Positions 15,798 to 22,703 of a stretch of 27,058 bases of DNA are shown here, one piece after another. The stretch's first letter is position 1; every line of letters begins with the position of its first letter. This DNA is from JAPKEZ01 sp047638975 (lineage in GTDB: Bacteria > Planctomycetota > UBA1135). The notes beneath the pieces were generated by a model. That model made no database searches. It was given only the letters and a program-made list of their open reading frames with translations, and had not been told where the DNA came from. A program made the translations under genes and the position numbers. Location: contig JBLINB010000020.1 of NCBI GenBank assembly GCA_047638975.1, positions 1 through 27,058 on the forward strand. The letters run 5' to 3'.

Positions 15798-16868
15798 CCA
15801 AGCGCGACGCAAATCTTGCTCATGGTCGCAACGTAGTTCGTGGCTCAACCTCAAAGCCTGCTGTGGGCTTTCAAAACCGTCGGCAGCAATGGCCGACAGC
15901 CCCCCACCAAGCAAAATAGGCGCTTCGTATTTAACAATGGCATGCACTAAGCCTTCTTTAATCAGTGTATTTACTAAACGTGCGCCGCCTTCGACAAACA
16001 CGCGATTAAGATGATGCGTTTCGCGTAATTGTTTCCAGACGATCGATAAGTCGACACGTGACTCTTGGTTAGCACAAACACTAAAGACATCATTCGATGT
16101 CGCCCATGGGTGGTTTTGTTCGCCAGTATCGAACCATAAGCGCTGCAAATCATCTGCTAAAAGTTTATGCTCACTAGATACTTTATCAGCACAAGCAATC
16201 AGAACTTTGCAGTTCAAAATATTATGCTCAACATTGCGAGCTGTAAGACGCGGATCGTCAACAGCAACTGTACCGCCGCCAGCGGCAATCGCTTGTGATG
16301 CACCGCGTAGGCGATGCACTTCGGCGCGCGATTTTTCGTTACTAATCCACTGTGATTCACCGCTACTCGCGGCAATAAAACCATCTGCGCTAGCGGCCCA
16401 TTTAACAATTGTGAAAGGCACTGCGCGTTTGAGGTGACGCAAGAAGGCTGGGTTTTGCGCAGTGAACTGCTCATCACACTCGAGCAAGGTTACTTCTATG
16501 CCTTGTGCGCGTAGTTTCTCGATACCCGAGCCAGCGTGCCGTGCATCTGGGTCGAGCGCTCCGACGACGACTTTCTTGACTTGCGATTTTAGAATAATAT
16601 CTACACAACAAGCTGGACGCTTCTTCGATGCTCCACTTGAACTACATGGTTCTAAGCTAACATATAACTCGTCGGCGGACGGATTGCCAAGCAAAGCCAT
16701 TTCTTCGGCATGCGCCTGGCCAAACTGTGCATGATGTCCGTAGCCAACAACATGCCCGTTCTCTAGAGCCAAGGCACCCACTAAAGGATTTGGCGCCGTG
16801 AATAACCAATCGCTATGTGCGGCCTCTGCAAAGGCGCGCTGCATAAGATTGAAATTTCTTTGGCTCAA
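15786..16868 (-). CDS. ribD: Bifunctional riboflavin biosynthesis deaminase/reductase RibD
   Basis: Performs the deamination and NADPH-dependent ribose reduction after GTP cyclohydrolase II in riboflavin synthesis. The 360 aa product has an N-terminal cytidine-deaminase-like domain with NPLVGALAL (27-35), HAEE (53-56) and EPCSSSG (73-79). The reductase domain from about 150 has KWAASADGFIAA, SQWISNEKSRAEVHRLRG, DDPRLTAR and RVFVEGGARLVNTLI. The spacing from zinc ligand C75 to the next cysteines (C87/C88) is three or four residues longer than the usual PCxxxGxxPPC. The start is a TTG whose last two bases lie in the miaB stop; the first ATG (16844) would remove part of the conserved N-terminus. 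No other rib gene is in view. Confidence 0.92.
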   Translation of the reverse strand: MSQRNFNLMQRAFAEAAHSDWLFTAPNPLVGALALENGHVVGYGHHAQFGQAHAEEMALLGNPSADELYVSLEPCSSSGASKKRPACCVDIILKSQVKKVVVGALDPDARHAGSGIEKLRAQGIEVTLLECDEQFTAQNPAFLRHLKRAVPFTIVKWAASADGFIAASSGESQWISNEKSRAEVHRLRGASQAIAAGGGTVAVDDPRLTARNVEHNILNCKVLIACADKVSSEHKLLADDLQRLWFDTGEQNHPWATSNDVFSVCANQESRVDLSIVWKQLRETHHLNRVFVEGGARLVNTLIKEGLVHAIVKYEAPILLGGGLSAIAADGFESPQQALRLSHELRCDHEQDLRRAWLVD

Positions 16869-18262
16869 ACCGTGAATTCGGAGATCAATGCTTCGGGAGT
16901 AGCAACTACCAGGGCCTCTATTTGCTGTGCTGTTAAATTATCAGCGCCAACTAAAGATTTACCATTGTAGTCGACTAGATCTACGTCGTAAACCTGCCCA
17001 GGAGCAAATCCGTCGCGGCTTGGTAGTAGGCAGTAATGTCCGTTATGAATGCGTCCAAACCAAAAGCCAGGGTTTTTCTTATCCGGACGCTCGATTAGAA
17101 TCTGAGACTTTTTACCAACCATCAATGGTGTTTTAGACTTGGCGATTTCGCGTTGCAAATCTAATAGACGGTGATTGCGGCGCGCTTTTTGTTGCGGCAC
17201 GATGTCGTCTTCGCCCGCATGCGATACGGTGCCAGGACGTGGCGAATACTGGAACACATAAGACTGTAAAAATCCGAATTCGCGCATCGCTGCTTCGGAC
17301 TCAAGGTGGTCATCATCTGTTTCACCAGGAAAGCCTACAATCCAATCTGAGATTAATTCAAGATCGGGCATGACTGTGGTTAGTAGTTTGATGCGCTTGC
17401 GGTAAAGCTCTAAGGTATACCCACGCTTCATTGCCTTCAATACTGGGTCAGAGCCCGACTGCAATGGTACTGGCAAAAAACGCATGAACTTGGTTGAGCG
17501 CGCCATTGCATCGACCAATTGCTGATCAATGTACGACGGATGCAAAGTCACCATTCGAATGCGTGCGATACCCTCGATGTGCTCAATTTCGTCAAGCAAG
17601 CTTGCCAAAGATGGACGGGTTTCTTTAGGCAAATCACGACCATAAGAATCGATGGTTTGACCTAGCAAGTGCACTTCTGTCACGCCATCTTCTGCTAAGC
17701 GTTTTATTTCACTAATGATTGAATCTTGTGGACGTGACTCAACACGTCCGCGTACGCTTGGCACGATGCAATAAGTACAGTTCATATCACAGCCGCGCAT
17801 TACCGCGACATGCGCTTGATAACTAGCTATGCGGCCGGTGAAATCTCGTTGCGCTTCGTCAACAACTTCGGCGGCTTCGCCGAGTATGCATACCCGTTGC
17901 TCACCTCCTTGCACTTTCGCGACTAGGTCAGGCAACTTCGGAAAATGTCGTGAGCCACAAACGATATCGACGTGTGGTTCACGTTCGAATAGATCTTTGC
18001 CTTCGCGGTCGGCCATGCAACCAATTACAGCAATGACGATTGACGGATCATTCTTCTTTAAGCGGCGCAGTTCTCCGAGCAAACCATGGACGCGCTCTTC
18101 AGCATTTTCGCGTACCGAACATGTATGAAACATGTGCACTTGCGCTTCGTTGATGTCTTCGGTTTCAGTCCAGCCCCGCTTAATGAATGCGGCGCGAATT
18201 AACTCGCCGTCATAGAAGTTCATCTGACAGCCGAAAACCCGTAGGTTAAAGAGTTGTGACAT
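16865..18262 (-). CDS. miaB: tRNA-2-methylthio-N6-dimethylallyladenosine synthase MiaB
   Basis: Radical-SAM methylthiotransferase that adds the 2-methylthio group to i6A37 in tRNA. The 465 aa product has an N-terminal methylthiotransferase domain with cluster ligands C12, C48 and C82. The radical-SAM cluster C158, C162 and C165 lies in RGCDMNCTYCIVPSVRG. EVHLLGQTIDSYG and LPVPLQSGSDPVL match the family core, and a C-terminal TRAM-like domain ends the protein. HTCSVRENAEERV fits MiaB rather than MtaB or RimO, though paralogue assignment rests on this resemblance. The ATG shares a base with the pseudopilin stop (TAATG). Confidence 0.92.
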   Translation of the reverse strand: MSQLFNLRVFGCQMNFYDGELIRAAFIKRGWTETEDINEAQVHMFHTCSVRENAEERVHGLLGELRRLKKNDPSIVIAVIGCMADREGKDLFEREPHVDIVCGSRHFPKLPDLVAKVQGGEQRVCILGEAAEVVDEAQRDFTGRIASYQAHVAVMRGCDMNCTYCIVPSVRGRVESRPQDSIISEIKRLAEDGVTEVHLLGQTIDSYGRDLPKETRPSLASLLDEIEHIEGIARIRMVTLHPSYIDQQLVDAMARSTKFMRFLPVPLQSGSDPVLKAMKRGYTLELYRKRIKLLTTVMPDLELISDWIVGFPGETDDDHLESEAAMREFGFLQSYVFQYSPRPGTVSHAGEDDIVPQQKARRNHRLLDLQREIAKSKTPLMVGKKSQILIERPDKKNPGFWFGRIHNGHYCLLPSRDGFAPGQVYDVDLVDYNGKSLVGADNLTAQQIEALVVATPEALISEFTV

Positions 18263-18930
18263 TAATCGTTCGACACAGTCTGCAAGACTGTCATTTCACA
18301 GCCAGGACCTGGCTCAATATCATCTAGTTCGAGATCGATACCTGTAACTTCTTCTATCTCGGAACGATTCAGGCGATGCGTTGCGCCATCGGCAGTCAGG
18401 TATAGCAATGCCGTACGATGAATCATATGTGCATCAGAAACGATAGCTGTAGAACCAGGATTCTTACGTAGACGACGGAATAGATCGCGATCGCCAGCTG
18501 TAGTAAAGCCAGCATACGATGTGTAACCCGGGCCGATTGCTTCCCAGTCACTTAAGTACTCGGACATCGTGAGATCTTCGTCTTCGATACCGCTGTACAA
18601 CATAATGTCGTTGAAAGATTCAGATGGACTAAAGTACATCTTAGCCTGCTGCTCTGTTTTCTCGACCATGCCGTCTTTCCAGGGGCGCAAGAAAAACTTC
18701 TGTCCCTGGTCACGTGGCCATGCACCATCGTGATTGCCTTGATAGTCGAGTAAGGTTGCGTAAATTCGCGACATATTCTTCTGCGATGCCGTCATGTTTG
18801 CCTTGTCAATCCATCCTGGAGCGTTCACTACGAAAGTGCCGCTGAGGATGCCGATGATAAGCAATACAACCATCATCTCCATAAGGGTGAAGCCCTTATT
18901 CTTTAAAGAATTTATTCGTGAATTAATCAT
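18262..18930 (-). CDS. Type II/IV pseudopilin-like protein with H-X9-DG motif
   Basis: Exported pilin-like protein of unknown specific role. The 222 aa product has a short basic leader ending in G13, then FTLMEMMVVLLIIGILSG with Glu at mature position 5. This is the standard prepilin peptidase cleavage and methylation signal and membrane helix. Near the C-terminus H171, nine residues, then D181-G182 fit the H-X9-DG signature of a pseudopilin group abundant in PVC bacteria. No secretion or pilus machinery gene is adjacent. It is wedged between ahcY and miaB with one-base stop-start overlaps on both sides. An AAGG six bases before the ATG is one of the few Shine-Dalgarno-like sites here. Confidence 0.85.
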   Translation of the reverse strand: MINSRINSLKNKGFTLMEMMVVLLIIGILSGTFVVNAPGWIDKANMTASQKNMSRIYATLLDYQGNHDGAWPRDQGQKFFLRPWKDGMVEKTEQQAKMYFSPSESFNDIMLYSGIEDEDLTMSEYLSDWEAIGPGYTSYAGFTTAGDRDLFRRLRKNPGSTAIVSDAHMIHRTALLYLTADGATHRLNRSEIEEVTGIDLELDDIEPGPGCEMTVLQTVSND

Positions 18931-20201
18931 TATGTACCTTGTGAGTAGTCTGTAGCGTAAACGACCTGCTCAGGAGTCAGCTCGTCGAGACCAAGCCCCA
19001 TTGAGTCTAACTTAATCTTAGCAATTTCTTGGTCTAGTTCTTCTGGAAGTTCATGCACTCCGTTAGCCAAATCGGCACCTTGTTCAGCAAGCATCATCAT
19101 CGCCTGGAACTGATTAGCGAAGCTCATATCCATCACTTCTGATGGGTGACCTTCGGCAGCAGCCAAGTTGACGAGACGTCCGTCGGCCAACACGTAAATG
19201 CGGTTGCCGTTTTCAAGAGTGTATTCGACACAGTTGTCGCGCATTTTGCGTGATGAAACAGCAAGCTCTTTAAGGTCGCCTAGATTCAATTCACAATCGT
19301 AGTGGCCGGTGTTACATACGATTGCACCATCGCGCATTGCAGCGAAGTGACGGCCGACGATTACGTCTTTCATACCGGTAGTGGTAATGAACACGTCGCC
19401 AATCTTGGCAGCGTCATCCATCTTCATCACACGTACACCTTCGAGCGTAGCCTTAAGAGCGGCAGTAGCTTTGATTTCGGTAGTGATAACATTCGCACCC
19501 ATTCCTTTGGCGCGCATCGCACAACCTTTACCACAGTGACCGTAGCCTACTGTTACGAAATTCTTACCGGCTAGCAACACTGAAGTTGCGCGCAGAATGC
19601 CGTCTAGAGAAGATTGGCCGGTGCCGTAAACGTTATCGAAATCCCATTTAGTCTCGGCATCGTTTACTGCGATTACTGGATACATCAACTTACCATCGGC
19701 TGCCATTGCGCGTAGGCGATGCACACCAGTAGTGGTTTCTTCGGAGCCACCAACAATGTCGGCAAACAATTCTGGGTGCTCGTTGTGCACACGGAAAATC
19801 AAGTCTGCACCATCATCAAGCGTCATGGTCGGCTTGAAGTCTAAAGTGCGATCGATGGACCAGTAAAATTCTTCGGTATTTTGACCATACCAAGCATACA
19901 TCTTTATGCCGTCTTCAGCCAACGCTGCAGCAACTGCATCATTCGTTGAAAGAGGATTGCATCCTGACCACGCAATATCTGCACCCGCAGCACGCAGGGT
20001 ACGAATCAATACTGCAGTTTCTTTAGTAACATGCAAGCAACCTGTAATACGGTGCCCAGCAAGAGGCTTAGTCTTTTCGAATTTTTTGCGCAATGACATC
20101 AGCACTGGCATGCGAGCCTCTGCCCAATCGATAAGTAAACGGCCTTCAGCAGCTAGAGATAAATCCGCTACTTTGTAATTTTGTTGTTCGGTAGTTGTCA
20201 T
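18930..20201 (-). CDS. ahcY: Adenosylhomocysteinase
   Basis: Hydrolyses S-adenosylhomocysteine to adenosine and homocysteine, relieving product inhibition of methyltransferases. From the chosen ATG (MTTTEQQNYKVADLSLAAEG) it is 423 aa. An upstream ATG at 20327 would overlap metK by 122 bases with a non-homologous leader and is rejected. Seen are HVTKETAVLIRTL (57-69), WSGCNPLSTNDAVAAAL (78-94), GTGQSSLDGI, NAD-binding GYGHCGKGCAMRAKGMGA (219-236) and CNTGHYDCEL (296-305). The sequence lacks the roughly 40-residue insertion and the C-terminal tail of the eukaryote/E-type enzyme, and resembles the shorter archaeal/Thermotoga-like type. It starts 4 bases after metK. Confidence 0.95.
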   Translation of the reverse strand: MTTTEQQNYKVADLSLAAEGRLLIDWAEARMPVLMSLRKKFEKTKPLAGHRITGCLHVTKETAVLIRTLRAAGADIAWSGCNPLSTNDAVAAALAEDGIKMYAWYGQNTEEFYWSIDRTLDFKPTMTLDDGADLIFRVHNEHPELFADIVGGSEETTTGVHRLRAMAADGKLMYPVIAVNDAETKWDFDNVYGTGQSSLDGILRATSVLLAGKNFVTVGYGHCGKGCAMRAKGMGANVITTEIKATAALKATLEGVRVMKMDDAAKIGDVFITTTGMKDVIVGRHFAAMRDGAIVCNTGHYDCELNLGDLKELAVSSRKMRDNCVEYTLENGNRIYVLADGRLVNLAAAEGHPSEVMDMSFANQFQAMMMLAEQGADLANGVHELPEELDQEIAKIKLDSMGLGLDELTPEQVVYATDYSQGT

Positions 20202-20205
20202 GTTA

Positions 20206-21414
20206 TTAACAAGATGCACGTAATGTAGACATCGAGTGGAGTTCGGTAACGAGGTCGAGTTTTTCCCATGGGAAAAGATCACGACCGAAATGCCCATGAT
20301 AGGCTGTTTTGCGGTATGTCCAACCATTAGGGTCGGTATAACCAGTGGGATTACGCAGGCCTAAACGGCCGATAATCCAGTCAGGGGTGAACGCCGCGTG
20401 ACCTTTGTATGCTTCAAGATGCATAATGTGTTCGGCAATCTGCTCGTCACTAAGACCTGCTGCGGCAGAACCGAAAGTATCAACGCGAATGGACACCGGT
20501 TGAGCGACACCAATCGCATAGGCGAGTTGCACTTCACAGCGCTCGGCCCATCCGGCTTGCACGATGTTTTTGGCGATCCAGCGCGCAGCATATGCTCCCG
20601 AACGATCGACCTTTGTACAGTCTTTGCCAGAAAAGGCACCGCCACCATGACGCGAGTAACCGCCATAGGTGTCGACAATTATTTTACGGCCGGTTAATCC
20701 AGCATCGCCAGTTGGGCCACCCACGACAAACTTGCCCGTTGGGTTGATGTGCATTTTCGTCGACTCACTTAGCCATTCGGCTGGCAAGACGTCGCGAATT
20801 AATTTCTCTTCGACTTCTTTGCGGATCTCATCGATACACATGTCTTCTGTTTGTGTGGACAACACAACGGTATCGATCGCTACGGGCTTACCATTCTCGT
20901 ATTCGAAACTAACTTGAGATTTCGCATCAGGACGCAACCATGGTAGTTCGCCAGTTTGACGCAATTCTGCGTGGCGTGCCATCAGTCGGTGCGCCCAGTG
21001 AATCGGCGCTGGCATAAGCGCGCTAGTTTCTCGGCATGCAAAGCCAAACATCATGCCTTGATCACCAGCTCCGGTTTCACCCTTCTCGCCCTGGTCTACA
21101 CCTTGAGCAATATCCACTGACTGGCTGTGCACCAAGTTGTGCACCCCACAAGAATTGGCATCAAAGCCAATATCAGCATGCACGTAACCAATCTCTTTAA
21201 GAACTTGGCGCACTTCTTTTTGCATGTCGACCCATGCCTCAGTGGTGATCTCACCGGCAACGATTACTGTGCCAGTAGTCACTAGCGTCTCACAGGCGAC
21301 GCGCGAATAAGGGTCATCGCGTAAGCAAGCGTCAAGCACAGCGTCACTGACTTGGTCAGAAACTTTGTCCGGATGTCCCATGGAGACAGATTCAGAAGTA
21401 AACAGTTTTTTCAT
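20206..21414 (-). CDS. metK: S-adenosylmethionine synthetase
   Basis: Makes AdoMet from methionine and ATP. The 402 aa length is at the upper end of normal. Motifs: GHPDKVSDQ (13-21), GAGDQGMMFG (115-124), VVGGPTGDAGLTGRKIIVDTYGG read in two parts from 230 on, and the phosphate loop GGGAFSGKD (257-265). The ATG overlaps the waaA stop as ATGA. It is followed after 4 bases by ahcY, so AdoMet synthesis and SAH removal are made together; miaB, an AdoMet user, is further along the same string. No SAM riboswitch is expected or seen, since there is no leader. Confidence 0.97.
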   Translation of the reverse strand: MKKLFTSESVSMGHPDKVSDQVSDAVLDACLRDDPYSRVACETLVTTGTVIVAGEITTEAWVDMQKEVRQVLKEIGYVHADIGFDANSCGVHNLVHSQSVDIAQGVDQGEKGETGAGDQGMMFGFACRETSALMPAPIHWAHRLMARHAELRQTGELPWLRPDAKSQVSFEYENGKPVAIDTVVLSTQTEDMCIDEIRKEVEEKLIRDVLPAEWLSESTKMHINPTGKFVVGGPTGDAGLTGRKIIVDTYGGYSRHGGGAFSGKDCTKVDRSGAYAARWIAKNIVQAGWAERCEVQLAYAIGVAQPVSIRVDTFGSAAAGLSDEQIAEHIMHLEAYKGHAAFTPDWIIGRLGLRNPTGYTDPNGWTYRKTAYHGHFGRDLFPWEKLDLVTELHSMSTLRASC

Positions 21415-22697
21415 TTCAATGGTAGAAGTCCGAGGTCGCGCATAGCGTCAAGGGTGATTTTCGCTGTTCCTCGCTGGAATTCAAGAGCCTTAAGCGCATT
21501 CTGAGCCAATTTATTGCCTTTTTCTGGCGTTTGATGCCAATCGAGCAGTAATCTTAGCACATCTTGAGCATTTTTTCCAATGCACATACCATCATGCGCC
21601 ATCAGCAGATTAACTTCGTCTTCGAAGTTATGGTAGCTCGGGCCAATAACAAGTGGGCAGCTCGCAACGGCCGCCTCAAGCAGATTCTGTCCGCCATGCT
21701 CAATGAGTGAGCCGCCGATAAAACAACTTGCTGAATTTGCGAAAGCTGCTTCGAGCTGTCCAAGGACATCGACTATGAGCACATCACAATCTAGACTAGC
21801 GTCTTCTTGAGCCATAGAGAACAAGTCTACTTTCAAGTCACTGTATTCGGCTTGTAATTCACTGCGCAATTCTGCACAGCGCTGCGGATGACGCGGAGCG
21901 ATAATGAATTTTGAGTCGCCGAAGTCTAATTTGGTAAATTCATTAAGTAGCTGTTGCTCTTCGGGATGGTGAGTGGACGCCGCCAACAGTAAATGGGATG
22001 TCTGCGACCAACGCTGCCATCGCGACTCTTGAGCAGGAACTGCCGGGACGTGCAAGGAATCGTATTTGATGTTTCCGGTTACAACGATGTCTTCCTTGGC
22101 AACACCTAGCTGCATAAAACGCTCAGCATACAATTTAGTTTGAACGCCGAAGAAACGCACATTTCCGAAGCGTGGCAACCAACGTCCAATGCGCAAATAG
22201 CCCGACAAAGAGCGCTGCGTGATGCGGCCATTAACCACTGCGACTTCTATTTTGCGTTTTTGGCAAGCACGTAAAAAGTTTGGCCACAGCTCGAGTTCGG
22301 CAAGCACCACTAAGCCGGGATCAACTGCGCTAATAAATCGCGAACAAGCGCCGAACATATCTAATGGATAAACAAATACCGGAAGATCTGGATAAATATT
22401 GATAGCCGTTTCGTAACCGGTAACAGTAGTCGTAGAAATAGCCAAGTTCAATTGAGGGTAATCGCGTTGCAACAATTCGACCAAAGAACGTATTGCTTTG
22501 ACCTCGCCGACCGAAACACCATGCAACAGTACATCAACCTTTGCACTGGCGTTGCAGCCAATGCCTAAACGCAATAAACGACGCTTGCGCTTAGCTTTAG
22601 ATGACAATAGTTGCACGGCAAATGCCGGCAAGTACAAAATGCCCAACACCGACAACAAAAAGTTATAAGTGTAAAAGACTAAGCGCTGAATTAACAA
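21411..22697 (-). CDS. waaA: 3-deoxy-D-manno-octulosonic acid transferase
   Basis: Adds Kdo to lipid A precursor at the inner face of the cytoplasmic membrane, so the cell most likely makes lipopolysaccharide. The 428 aa product has an N-terminal membrane anchor (about 7-30). LLHGVSVGEVKAIR (57-70) follows with the catalytic E65. Then come STTTVTGYETA, NGRITQRSLSGYLR, TGNIKYD and the C-terminal GGSLIEHGGQNLLEA sugar-nucleotide segment. The start is TTG six bases after the secA stop; there is no nearby ATG, and downstream starts would lose the anchor. Its stop overlaps metK by 4 bases. Confidence 0.95.
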   Translation of the reverse strand: MLIQRLVFYTYNFLLSVLGILYLPAFAVQLLSSKAKRKRRLLRLGIGCNASAKVDVLLHGVSVGEVKAIRSLVELLQRDYPQLNLAISTTTVTGYETAINIYPDLPVFVYPLDMFGACSRFISAVDPGLVVLAELELWPNFLRACQKRKIEVAVVNGRITQRSLSGYLRIGRWLPRFGNVRFFGVQTKLYAERFMQLGVAKEDIVVTGNIKYDSLHVPAVPAQESRWQRWSQTSHLLLAASTHHPEEQQLLNEFTKLDFGDSKFIIAPRHPQRCAELRSELQAEYSDLKVDLFSMAQEDASLDCDVLIVDVLGQLEAAFANSASCFIGGSLIEHGGQNLLEAAVASCPLVIGPSYHNFEDEVNLLMAHDGMCIGKNAQDVLRLLLDWHQTPEKGNKLAQNALKALEFQRGTAKITLDAMRDLGLLPLK

Positions 22698-22703
22698 ATC
22701 GAT

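Noticed and set aside
20202..20327. Longer adenosylhomocysteinase start
   Set aside because: The extra 42 residues overlap metK by 122 bases, resemble no AHCY N-terminus, and the MTTTEQQNYKVADLSLA start fits the family.
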